NCBI RefSeq assembly: GCF_036711975.1
Contig: NC_091967.1
Coordinates: 13,330,001-13,394,000 of the forward strand
Reading direction: 5' to 3'
DNA: 64,000 nt
Source: Onthophagus taurus
Taxonomy: Eukaryota > Arthropoda > Insecta > Coleoptera > Scarabaeidae
A model generated the notes under the pieces. It was not told where the DNA came from. It searched no databases and was given only the letters and a program-made list of their open reading frames with translations. Position numbers and translations under genes: made by a program. Below, in pieces: positions 1 through 11,976 of this stretch; position 1 is the first letter of the stretch; the number at the start of each line of letters is the position of its first letter.

Positions 1-2730
1 GAAATTTGAATGACAAATAGAAACTGTCAAAACACAAAACGTATTCACCTGATAAAAATGTTTCATGTACACCTCCCAAAATAAGAGAAATTGCTCAATG
101 TTCAATGTGTTTAAACATCCATAGACAAACACTGTCACATTGACAACTAGAAAAATTAATGACCCAATGTCACCAACTTGAACTGGTTCCATAAAATGTT
201 ACTAAAATCTCATTACAGCATCGGATGCTCTAAAGAGTGTCATTACAGCACCCGTTTGAGTACTGTAATAGCTTTCATTACCGTCGCGAATTACAGTAAA
301 AGATGATCATAATTAAAAAGATTTAGTTCTAGAGACAAATCTATTAAAAATAGGTATGCTGTTATTGGTTGTAAAAATTTGGCGGGATACGCCAATGTCT
401 TTTCTGGTTATTCTGTCCCTTTGGTAACTCACGATAAGATCAAACGAATCGATCAGTGTCATTTCTGGTTATTCTGTGGGTAGATGTCACCTTAACCGCT
501 TTAGAAATAGTGCTTTCGTAAAGAGAAAAATAGCAGTTGCTGGTTGAATTCGAGGATCGATAATGTAGTACTGTGAGGAGATAAACAAGCAAACGCTTTC
601 GGAATGAAAAGAAATCCTTAAGTGGAGAAAATACTTTAAAACGCCGACAGATCTCAACAAAGAAATAATGGAAAAATCCGTAAAGGCCTTTTATTTAGAG
701 ATTAAAACAGTACTGAAGTAAACCCCTTAAAATTCTAACTAACGGCCTGATATCACCCATATCATAAGTTCCTAAAGTTCCAGAGAAGAATCAGTGTAGC
801 CAATTAACTTCAAAAATTGTCAGAGGTTGTATTAATTATACCTTTAGATTTCCATTGCAAAATTTAAGAATTATTGCTTTTTACACAATATTTTAGACAT
901 AATTGGTCCTCTAAATTCTAGTAAAGATAACAACAGCTACATTTTGTCTATTTGATTTATTTAAAAATTTCATTGCGTATTATATAATAGAAAAGATGGG
1001 GAAATGCCTGAAATTGCCCGAATTGCACTCCCAAATTCCTTAAAGGATTCGGCAAACTCCAAATCATAACTCGAACAACACGAGTTCACACTCGCTTCAA
1101 TACGTAATAAGAAAGCTAAATTTGAATTAAACACATCTTAAACCCATCAACGAGGTTTAAATTCGTGCATGTATAACGATGATTCCGCCTACGTAATATA
1201 TCATCTTTTACAACGTTATGTCAAACAGGAAAGGAATGAGACATTAGAAAATGGGGGCGTATTCGCGTTATGCACGTAGGTATTATTCAAATAAATACCT
1301 GAATCATCGAAATTTATTTATGTCCTATATATGTATAATATTGAAGCATTTTTTTACTAAATCCGGTTTATGTCGTAATGACCCGATGCTATGCACAATT
1401 TTTTCATAAAAGTTTAAATTCCCAATTTGTGCAAAAATACTCATCATTTATTACAACGTAGAAACATTATTAAAATGATTTTGCCGTATAAGCATATTTG
1501 ATCGAAATTGAATATTTACAAAAAATGGACCCTTTTTTTATACAGACCAATATGATTGGAAAACTTTTGATTTATTAAAAAATCAATTCAGACTTGCAAT
1601 TTAGGAGAGTTTTAATATTGAGCTGGTCATATTTTACACTAAACGTAGATTTCTACTATGTAGTTAGTTCTTTAATTTATTTAAAAGCATAAACTCTTCG
1701 TGTTCTTTTAACTGTATTTAAGAAATGAAGTTACATTTGCACAAGATTGTACTAACAAATCGCAGTAAACATAGTTTTAGAATTACTTCTTGTAGTGAAG
1801 CTTTCATAATTACCCCGTTCCAATGTTATACGAAATTTAACCGCAGCACTTTGCAGCTTCCAAACTCTGTTCTAATTTATTACTTTGTGCTCCAACATTG
1901 TGTTGTATCCTTTGAATTCATAGGTTATAAGGTCTTGTATTTAATATATACTGCATAGAAATATACATTTTATACATATAATTTCACAAACTAGTTAAAA
2001 ATAATTGGTTTTCCATTTTATTTTCTTTCCAGTTTCACATAAAGTTGACAAAAGCAAGAAAATTTAACTCGATTTTCTGCACAAAGACCCCACCTTATTC
2101 GACAATTTGAATTTCCTAGTCGATTTTATCACCTACCAGAAAAGTAGCTTCCGGAGATGGCCACCTTAAAACTCATTACGAGCGGTTGGGGATTGAGTTT
2201 TTCCCGTAAAATCGAAAAGAGACGAACGTAAAAAGGTCCGGAAACGGTGTGGGTAGAAGATAGAAGAGAGGTCGTTTTGGTTGTACTTGTGTTTTTTTGA
2301 GGGGCAATAAAGTTGTCGACAGCTGATTCATACTATCCGGCCCAGAGGATATTTAAAGAACTTAGTTCAACATCAAATTGATTCACGTTTGTTCTTAAAC
2401 TAAGTATCTCTTTGAATGATAATTAATCATTACATTTAAATGGATTCTAAATACCTTTCAAATTTATTAGGTAAAGAGGAATTAATAATCGTTGGGAATA
2501 TTTTTTTAGAAAACTGCAATTTTAAATAGATTAATTTTGTTTGGATGCCTAAATGATCATTAACAAATTGATAGGTTCATTTAAATGATAGTTGAGGTTT
2601 AACTGATAGCTTCCTTCCACAAAAGGTAGAAGTCAATTTCTGTCTTTATTTCTTAAATAACAAGTACTGTACGATTTAGGTGTGTTTTGAAGTTATCTTT
2701 TAAATTGATTAATACGTGTCGTTATTATAG
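1..2730. other. non-coding stretch, no gene recognised
   Basis: AT-rich sequence with no frame that looks coding and no recognisable element. A GC-richer patch at about 2140-2340 could be regulatory. If the exon at 2731 is real, at least its 3' part is intron of that gene. Confidence 0.4.
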
Positions 2731-2836
2731 GCTTGAAAACGTGGTTCCTGATGCAAACCCTAAGACGCTCGAAATCGGCGATCGTATCGATCAACTAATC
2801 AATCTCGGCAAAGAGTTCTCGTCCGACTTGTGCTAA
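2731..2836 (+). CDS. candidate terminal coding exon of an unidentified gene
   Basis: A good acceptor (TTATTATAG, ending at 2730) is followed by a short open frame. After one leading base it reads LENVVPDANPKTLEIGDRID and continues with QLINLGKEFSSDLC to a TAA at 2834-2836. The GC content is well above that of the flanks, synonymous sites look coding-like, and the peptide reads as an amphipathic, charged C-terminus. An AATAAA follows at 2979-2984, about 140 nt after the stop, as expected of a 3' UTR. I found no upstream exon in the window, so the gene would extend left of position 1 or through a long intron. I do not recognise the family. It could instead be a chance frame in a conserved non-coding block. 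Confidence 0.4.
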
Positions 2837-3451
2837 ACAAGATAATGCGGCAATCCTGATAAAATTAATTGCATAATATCCGGTTTCAAGATCGACACAA
2901 TCTAGCAGTGATTCATTACAATTTCGTGGTCTCGTCAAAAGGCGATTATTTAAATCGGCGGGCGTTATAAGTTAGACCAATAAATTTAGTTTTAAAGGCA
3001 CCTATCATCGGTGTAAAGCGTTGATCCATGCATTAAACTCTTAATTTCAAATAATATTTTTGTGAAAATGTATGAATGGCGGAGAATGTGTCCAAAAGAA
3101 TAAATATTTAAAGCCAGAAAAGCTTCCGATAATTTAAATTGATAAATATTCAATGCATTCAAAATCCTACAGGCAAATATGTTGTCTCAATTCTTTGGGC
3201 AAGTTCCAAGAATGTTTACTTTGTAGCAGACTCCAAAAGTAGAAAGAAAACGTTAGTTGTCTATGATCACAATCAATATGCATGAAGATATAAGAAAAAC
3301 AGAAAATTCGAAATCAAGCGATTGTAGGTGTAGGGTAGTTTATTGGTTCTTTGTATTTTGCCGCTGCAGACATCAACATATCAACAGGACAACATGAAGA
3401 AAAGATCAGGATTTGTAGTGATGTATTTAATTTATACGTATTAGTACCTTA
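2837..3451. other. possible 3' UTR then empty spacer
   Basis: The first 150 bases may be the 3' UTR of the exon ending at 2836, with AATAAA at 2979-2984. Nothing else is recognised. Confidence 0.3.
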
Positions 3452-3876
3452 TACAGCGTGTCCCGTATCTTCCGCATCAGAGCATTATACGGTTGTAGGA
3501 TACATTATTCTGAAGCGATCTTTCTAATAAAATTTTTTCGAAATGTTTATAATAACCGCACGGGAACTGTTTAAAGGAACTGTTTTTCGTCCAATCAGCA
3601 GATCGCAAATCAGACTCAGGTAATCGGTGCCACCCTCGGCCGGTCCGCTACGCCGATGATAACTCGTTTCCCACGTGTACTCACCAATAGATTCGTCATG
3701 GAAAGAGAAATGAACTTTTTCGATGAATCAAAGTTGTCCGTTATTGGTCGTCGTTAAACAGTTCCCGTGCGGTTATTATAAACATTTCGAAAAATTTTTA
3801 TTAGAAAGATCGCTTCAGAATAATGTATTCTACAACCGTATAATGCTCTGATGCGGAAGATACGGGACACGCTGTA
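3452..3876. mobile_element. MITE-like foldback element with 123-bp terminal inverted repeats
   Basis: The left arm (3452-3574, starting TACAGCGTGTCCCGTATC) is an almost perfect inverted copy of the right arm (3754-3876, ending GGACACGCTGTA). The about 180-bp centre is not inverted and has no ORF. Both ends are flanked by TA (3450-3451 and 3877-3878), the target duplication of the Tc1/mariner superfamily. The arms differ at only a few positions, which suggests recent insertion. It is non-autonomous and would need a transposase in trans. Confidence 0.85.
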
Positions 3877-6675
3877 TAGTAAGTAAAGTAGGTGGTAAAA
3901 CATGGGTAAAAATTTGTTGCACAGAGGTTTGTGGCTATTTTCGCGCGAGTTCTTACTCTTTTATAAACTTTATCTTTTCGTGGAATTACAGTCTCTTAAT
4001 TCTTCCCAACATTTTCTGATACTCATTTTATTATTTGTAATCTCCAGTTGAAACTTAAGGCAAATTTCGAGAACCACTTGACTCCTTCTCGTTGAAAACC
4101 TAGTATCTCATTTAATCTAAAAATGAAATTATGTTATGGTATAATAACTAAATCCAAAAATAAATTTTCTTTCTTGATATTTATAAATCTCATTACTAAC
4201 GGTTGTGAGTTATGAGTTACCGTAACTATCGCGGAATTCTTCTTATATCCATTAGAGAGAAAACAGTTCGTGACAACGTATCGTGAAAATTAATATTAAT
4301 ATTCGCGTGAAGTAGATAATCTTACACAATTATTCTTTCTAAAACATACTCTTTATATTTAGAAATATAATATATTTGAGTTGTATAAAAATGATATCAA
4401 AAATGTAACAGAACTCGTACAATATTCTCGGAACGAATCACTGCACATAATCTTGTTGAAACAAGTAAATTCCACAAATAGAAATTGCCATGTTTCTTTA
4501 CAAAACATGAATTTTTTAGTCATATTTAACCAACTAAAAGTACGATTATTTTCTATTTTTAGATGCAGATTTCCCAAATGATTATTTTCGATCCAAGATC
4601 CATCGGAACTGCTCTATATAGTAATAACTATCCAACCTACATAGTGATATGAAGGTCGTAACCTAGGTGAGTTATAAAAGTGTTGTTATAATAACTCGCT
4701 CAACTTTGATAAAATTACGAATTTTACGATATCAAAAAGTTCTAACCGAGATCACAGCGCATACAAACAAAGCCTCTTTATATTTACAAGAGATGAATCC
4801 CCTCGTAGATCCAAGGACCTAAATGAGGGCGCAGAATTGTTTGCAGAGTAAAGAGGTGAAAGTTTGCAACGTTACATCATGTTTCATCACACGGGTTATG
4901 TTAAAAAAGTATGGGTGTGCGAAAACAGAAAGCTCTTTGCTAAATAAGGCTCGGTGTACTGCTCTGTAATTTATCAAAATCTCAGTCGTCATACTAACAC
5001 AACATTTTGCCACATATTTATTCATTAGCTAATTGAAAAGTGGACGACCACAGCGGGACGCACCACGTTTCATACATATGTGTCACATCTCAATGAGGTC
5101 GAATTATGAATATGCATACTATAGCACCTTCGACCTTGATAACGGCACGTGTTTAGGGTGAAAGGAGCTTGAATAATTATAAGGAGAAATAATGTTAAAT
5201 TTTTTTGAATTAAATTTCTCGAAAATTGATATTCATTATTACGGCGTTTAACAATTCTTTGCGGATGTTAAATGAGACATTTAAGTAAATGTGGGTGCGA
5301 ATCGAGGATGCGAAGGGTTAAACCGAACTTGTTCGAAGTCGTTATTCGAGGAAGTTTACTTCGAGGCGTGTAATTTCATTCCCCAAGGTTTTTCATTGAC
5401 GACACAGGCAAAACTTTAAATTACTTCTAAAATAAAATTAGCGGCCGTAAAATCTGTCCAGATGGTATCCAACGAACGTTGGCAATACCATCAGGAGTAT
5501 TATTCGTTAATCGACGGCTCAAACTGTCCCGCAAACTTTTATACTTAAATTTGTTATTTGAAAATTAAAATTTATTATTAGCTTTTGTAGTATTCATTTT
5601 TAAATCCGGAAGTATATTTAATTAAACCAACACTACAGATATGGTTCTGCTGAGAGCTATGGTTTTTTCTTTAGTAAAATAAGAAAACAGGGGATGTTTT
5701 TTAATTAGTACTATAAAAGGCCATTATTCAAGTGATGATCCATACAAATTATAGACACAATTGTTGCCCGAGTTGGAGAGCAACGAATTGGCATTTATCC
5801 AATTTCGCTGGCGCATTTCGAGGCTATTCAAGTCAACGTTGTTGTAAAGGGTAAGTTAAACTACGCTCGAATCGCAAGTTAAAATGACGGTAATTGTTCG
5901 GAGCAAAGAATACTTCCGATGGATCAAAATAAAACAAAATTAATGTTTTATCTCCTACTTTGCAGTAATTAAATTTTACATTTTTATGCTAAAGACATTT
6001 TTTGTATTGCAAGAATAACGTTTTTCACTCTTTCTGAGGTAATACATAAATATGAAAAGATTTTCTCACTTCAAGGATCTATTTAAAAAGATGTTGCAAA
6101 ATTCAATATTACCTACAAACCCTTACAAAATTTTATCTAACTTCTTCCGGATGGTTTCCAAGTAAAAATCTTATCACCTCACAAGTCCTTCCATTTCAAC
6201 CTTTCAGCAAAACACGTTTTATGAACGGAATATATAGTAAGTTCTGTCAAAGATAAACGAAGATCGATTATTCTCAAAGGTTACTTGTTTCTACTTTTCT
6301 GGAATACCCAAACAACATTTTGCATTCTCTCACACACATCCTGTGACACGATGGGGGTATTAGCGGGTCAAAGTTCAAAAGCTTCTCGTGATACACACAT
6401 GTCGAGTTATTGGGAATTCTACAATCAGATTGGAAACGTTATTGTCGGAATTCATTCGTAACGCGAATGGAGTTATATCCAGTGTAACATCTGTGGCATG
6501 TGACATTACAATGGGTGGATTCACCAAAGAGAAACCTCAATTTCCCAGGGCATAGGTAGTAATTCGAGATACTAAAGTTACGCTTTCAAAATTGAACCGC
6601 AATTGGTAAACCAATTGTTAGATTTCAAAAATTAAATAAAAAAACAATAATCATTTCAAAATATCAACTAGCATA
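3877..6675. other. intergenic, no gene recognised
   Basis: AT-rich, with only short chance frames, including a sense/antisense pair of 66-72 codons at 4359-4581. The GC-richer patch at 5270-5520 has no supported coding frame. Confidence 0.4.
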
Positions 6676-7724
6676 TACAGGGTGTTAAGAAAAATGTAAA
6701 ATATTTAAAGAAGTAATAGTGTAGACCAAAATAAATAAAAAAATCTTAATAAATATGGGTCCGCAAATAACCGGTTTCATAGGTATGATTTTCTTATCAT
6801 AGGTAGCTAACATTTCGTTTGCTATGGTAGTTTACTCCAACGCAGAATTAACTGACATGCATTTTATGTATGGTCGTGCTAATGGGATTGCCACCGAAGT
6901 GCGAAAACTGTATGCTGAAGTTTATTCAAATCGCCAGATTCCTTTACATCGTATTTTTGCAAGAATTCACCAAAGATTGCGTGATACCAGTTCATTAAGC
7001 AGACAATGCTGTTTATCCGGAAGATCAAGGTTGGTATCTACTCCTAGAGCAGAAAAAGATATTCTAGCACTTGTGTACGGAGAATATCAGCCGAGGTAGG
7101 AATTAGTGCTCCTCTTGTTTGGAGAATCCTTCACGAGGAACTGGTTTATCCGTACCATGTACTACGAGTACAGAATTTAAAACAGTTGATCTTCAAGCAC
7201 GTTTCGTTTTTTGCCGTTGGACAATCGTTTTCTTGCCACTATTCTTTTTACTGATGAGGTCGAATTCACATGGAATGTAGTTGTTAGTTTCCACAATACG
7301 CATGGTTTGGGCCGATGAATATCCCCATGGAATAATGGAATCTGGACATCAGACACGTTTTTCATTAAATATTTGGATGCGCATTGTAGGCGATAGGTTT
7401 TTAGGTCCTATTATTTTACCAAACTTTCTGCAAAACACAATAATCAATCTTTTTGATGACTTTCCCTTAAAGCAAAGGCAGTAAATGTGGTTCCAGCATG
7501 ATGGTGCTCATTTTTCGATTACGGTTAGAGAATATTTAAATCAAACTTTTCCACGTAGATGGATAGGAAGAGGCGTACCTGTACTATGCAAGAGAGCTTG
7601 TCTGACTTAAACCCTCCAGATTTCTTTTTGTGGAAATACCCTCGAGGAGTTGCAGCTTTTTGTTTATTTTGGTCCATATTATTATCTCTTTAAATATATT
7701 ACATTCTTTTGTTAATACCGTGTA
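6676..7724 (+). mobile_element. decayed mariner/Tc1-superfamily DNA transposon
   Basis: Terminal inverted repeats of about 60 bp bound the element. The left end starts TACAGGGTGTTAAG and runs to GACCAAAATAAA near 6733. The right end, read on the minus strand, starts TACACGGTATTAAC and reaches GGACCAAAATAAA near 7657. TA duplications flank it at 6674-6675 and 7725-7726. Inside lies a broken transposase on the same strand. At about 1.05 kb it is close to a full-length element of this type, so it decayed mainly by point changes and small indels rather than large deletions. Confidence 0.85.
6824..7670 (+). pseudogene. mariner-type transposase, interrupted by stops and frameshifts
   Basis: The first 91 codons (6824-7099) are open and match the N-terminal helix-turn-helix region of a mariner transposase type common in insects (MHFMYGRANG, then FARIHQRLRDT). 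Further matches appear in changing frames: FTDE at about 7250 (first catalytic Asp region), FSLNIWMRIVGD at about 7350, WFQHDGA at about 7495 (second Asp), FPRRWIGRG at about 7550, and SLSDLNPPDFFLW at about 7595-7635, which carries the third acidic residue as Asp. Stops occur at 7097 and again downstream, so no functional protein is made. It lies inside the TIR-bounded element at 6676-7724. Confidence 0.85.
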
Positions 7725-10700
7725 TATTCATATAAATGAAATATTTGTTTTATATCTTAAATGAAATATAAAGAAGAACAAAGAATAACAGCAGAAAGAT
7801 TAAAAATAGCTATCTATTCTTATATCAGCCATGTATTTTTAAATCTCTAGAATTTGTTTGATAACATTTCAAAAAAAGTCTTAACCATGGAAAAAACTCC
7901 GCTTTGTTCGGATCCTCTTATGCTTTTCTAGTTCTAGTTTAAAGTTGACTGTCTCTATGGAAGTTTTACTTCAAAAGAAAATGGGCCCGGTAAATTACAA
8001 AAAAAGAACAAAAGCCGACACGAAACCCCGCAATCTTCTTATCCCTCATCACCGTATAAAAGGGTTTTATGAAAATAAATTTGGAAGCGCCTAAAATTTA
8101 GTTTTTATAACATTTTGAAACATTTATTAAATCTGTTGTGATTTTAAATAAGTCGTTATTATTATTTGAAATTCGTTTTTTGATATAAATCGTTTCTGAC
8201 TGACATGTTTTTTAAACTTTCATTTTTGAGTTAAAAACATTTCCGGAAATATACCAAGAACAGTATCGGGCGCATTTGTGACTTTTTACTGCTAGGCAAA
8301 CATCATTTTGAGAAAGGGGGTTTCAACGAAATTTATTATCCTTTCTTTTTGTTCATCTATGCGTTTAAATGTTTACACTCTTCCAAACATATAAATTGGT
8401 ATAAACCAAATAAACGTCACAAGAATTATGTTTTGTTTACAAGCTATTAATTTTGTCCCATGTAATATTGCACTTTCCTAACATATAACTTCAGTAGCTT
8501 AATTCAGTAGCTATTAAATTGCGTGACAAAAGGTATTAAAAGTCTCGTAAATTACGAAAAAAACTTTTTCGTGGAAGAAAAGACATTTTAACCCAACACA
8601 AATTTGTGGTCAATCGATTAACGTGTTTAATGAATACAGATAAGAAATTTTCTGGAGGTAGATTAATTACTGTTCCAACAAACTAGTTAAGTTGCAAGAA
8701 AAGGGCGTAAACACCAAGAAGTATAGATGAAACGAAAGCAATATATTCTATTTTAGACAATTAAATCGAAATCTCAACTCCAGGAGAAGTAGATAAAGAT
8801 TTAATGGCATATTTATCACTTTAAACAAAGAAATGTTCAATGTTTTATTAGGATTAAAAGCATTTTAAGAAAATATAATGAAAGGAGATTAGTACATTTC
8901 GATTTTCATCTCAAATCCGTTTTAATCTTAAATATTTTAGTATAAAATCGTGTATTTAACATAGTTTAAAGGTGTCAACAAGGTGTAAAATAGACGTAGA
9001 ATGTTTCGAAGCAATTTCGGTTTTGGTTCACCTTTCATAGTTTGATCGATATAAATACTCGCCATTAACGTGTACTTAACTCACTAAACCTAGATGAATA
9101 TATCACATGTGGTAACAGCGTCACATCACATGAGTCTGATATAGTGCCACTCATGTTACTAAAAACTAGGTAATTAAATGGTTGCAAAGTTAAAACAAGA
9201 CCACACAGGAAATTGAAACCTGTTCTCATCATGGTAATACCATGGGGCGATTAAAATTCAATCTTCCTTTGAAACGAAGGTTTGCCCCAGTTGATGCAAT
9301 TAAATATCAATTAGCACTTGAAATGGTGATTAATTAATTGCGAGTTTCCTAGTTATCATTCTACGAACGGCCGTCACTAAATAATGAGTGAAATCACGCC
9401 ACGAGAATTTATTTTATTAACTCCTGAAAATTCGATTTAAACCGGAGCAATTCTCAATCGGACTGTGGGTGGAACCTACATTTTCATTTTCCAAGTAAAT
9501 TACGTTTTCGCTTGGCTTGGTTGGCAAAACGTTAGGAAAACACACCAACGTCCAAAGACTATTTTTGGGGAAAAATTACGACTTACTGTTCGAAAGAAAG
9601 TTTGAACAAATTTTATGGTCAACACTTAATAGTTTATTTTCTTTTAGTAGTTATGTTAACCCAGTTTAAATTATTAATTCAAACCGTTTCGATAAACGCA
9701 CTACAAGTGTTTTGGAATAATATCTCATGCAGAATTCTATCAACTCCACTTCAACAGCAATTCAGCGCAGTCAACCGCAATTTTCAACGAGCTCTTCCTC
9801 GTCTGTACCAAACAACGTTATTAATTCGAACTAATCCCATGGACGTAGTTTAATCGTCTGATGGGTCTAAAATTGTCTCGCCATTAAATTGTTAGATGTA
9901 TTCAACATTATTTTACAAAATGAATTATGAGTATTTATTCATTATACGAAAGTTTTGTATTATTTAAACTAGAGCATTTTAATTCGAAAAAGTTTATTTG
10001 CATAACTATAAAACTTTTAAACATTCAGGGGATATTTCTTTAATAAAATCATTTGGGATTAAAGCAACACCACCACTCCCAGTAGAAAAGTAATATTTAA
10101 AGTTTTAACTTTGTTCCTTTACGTGACCAGTTTAAGATACAACTCTTTTATAATTTCTAGAATCTCCAGAGTACACAACTTTCAGAATATATTATTAGTT
10201 ACGTCGCAATAAGCGCATCATCGCATGTGTACCAATCAGTTCGATTAAATCTTTGTTCAAGTATGTTTACTATTTGCAAAATTGAAGATGATTTGTGAAT
10301 TGTTCAATAAACACAACATAGGAATAAGTTACTTATGTCATGTAAGAAAATGTATAACGTAGGATTAATTATGATTTAAATAGAATTGTTCATAATTTGG
10401 TTTATACCAAAGAAATTGTATATACAACGAGAGTCACGAGGCAAAATAAAGTATTAAACTTGTCGACGCTACTGAAATATGTGTATACATTATCAGTTTT
10501 GACACGTTTTCATTCCTAAAATTAAAGTGTTGCTAAGAAAAAAGTATACATATAAATAATTTAGTACAGATAAAAAAATTATTACTAAGTAAATGTTATT
10601 GAAAATTAGTAAAAAATGTTTAAATCTCAATTATAACGTTGAAAGTTGAAATTACCAACTACAAAAAATAAGAAATAATTTATAGAAAAGAAAAAACTTC

Positions 10701-11751
10701 TTCATTAACGTATTCTGGACAATGTAAAGCAAAACCTAAATTAATCCCAAGAAAAATAATGGGTTTGTAAACAATGTAAACAAATTTACTTAAATATGGG
10801 GGAAATTCTTAATTATAGACCGAGTTTCCTTACAGTCAGAATGTCAACTGTGATTAATTCCTTGCCGTATTAATCACATTTGACATTGGGTAATACTTGC
10901 CGGTCGTGGACAAGTGAGGTTTTTGCAATTAACATCTGCTTAATTTTTCCCAATTTGATATCGTTGTCGACATTCAAATTCCGCACTTTTCACAACAATC
11001 GATGGAATCCTACCCTATTCATTAGAGGAAGTTTGTTCTTTATTATTGACAATGTTTTCCATAGTTTGCTGACTGTGCAATTCTCATCACACTGTCGTCC
11101 GTCTTCAGTAGCCTGACTATTCGTTTTATCACACCTGAAACAAAGGCGATCTGGTTTCAGATGGAACCAAAAGTTTGACTACTTACCGAATCTGATCAAT
11201 ATTGCTTCTTACGCTTTGTTTGTTCTGGTCCATCATTGTTCTTCATTCTTTAAATTTTGTCCATAGTATAACTTCGCGGCTCTTTGGAAAAGAGTTCAAA
11301 TTACGAACGTCTTTTATTGTTGGTGGTGATGTGATGAAGTTGTAATATTTGAATTGTTCATATCTTTATCATTGGTGAACTTTATGATTAGATGCTGATT
11401 ATATATGATATAATAAACACTTCATCTTTCGTTTGCCTGGCACAACAGCAAACAAAAGTGTCTTCCTTGAATGGAAGCCATTACTTTGGTTTCTAACGAC
11501 TATTTTCTAATGCCTGTATGTCTGTATGCCCTTATGCATTTACAAATTAGCAGGTGAGTCGATGATGTGCATATATCAAGATGTACCGCATAACTTACGT
11601 TTATAAAATTTTCAGTATGGCAACAGCGAATTAGAAAAGAACAACGTTAAATATGAGATTTGTAATGGAATCGCGGCATTTCTACAAGAACCCACAATAA
11701 TTTTCTGCAAACAATAATTATTATTCATGATAAACGAACACGCATTTCATA
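7725..11751. other. long non-coding stretch, no gene recognised
   Basis: AT-rich. Frames at 9602-9853 and 10880-11116 lack coding-like composition or recognisable motifs. No tandem repeat or element boundary is evident. Confidence 0.4.
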
Positions 11752-11976
11752 TACAGTGTGTTAATTAATTATCGTACCCGACGTCATCATTGCAAGTATG
11801 CAACCAAATTCACAGAATTCGTATTGCAATATGCAACTTGCGTATTGCATTACCAGATTTGTAATGCAATGAGATTTGTAACTGGTATTGCAATACGCAA
11901 TTTGCGTATTGCAATACGAATTCTGTGATATCTTGCAATGATGACGTCGGGTACGATAATTAATTAACGCACTGTA
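11752..11976. mobile_element. palindromic MITE with nested GTATTGCAATAC repeats
   Basis: The ends TACAGTGTGTTAATTAATTA and (minus strand) TACAGTGCGTTAATTAATTA continue inward as inverted copies through a shared CGTACCCGACGTCATCATTG. The two arms make up almost the whole 225 bp, so a single strand could fold into one long hairpin. The right arm holds a second palindrome at about 11895-11927 (GTATTGCAATACG, AATTTG, CGTATTGCAATAC), and similar words recur in the left arm. TA precedes the element but CA follows it, so the duplication is imperfect. The 80-codon minus frame across it is a by-product of the repeats. Confidence 0.8.
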
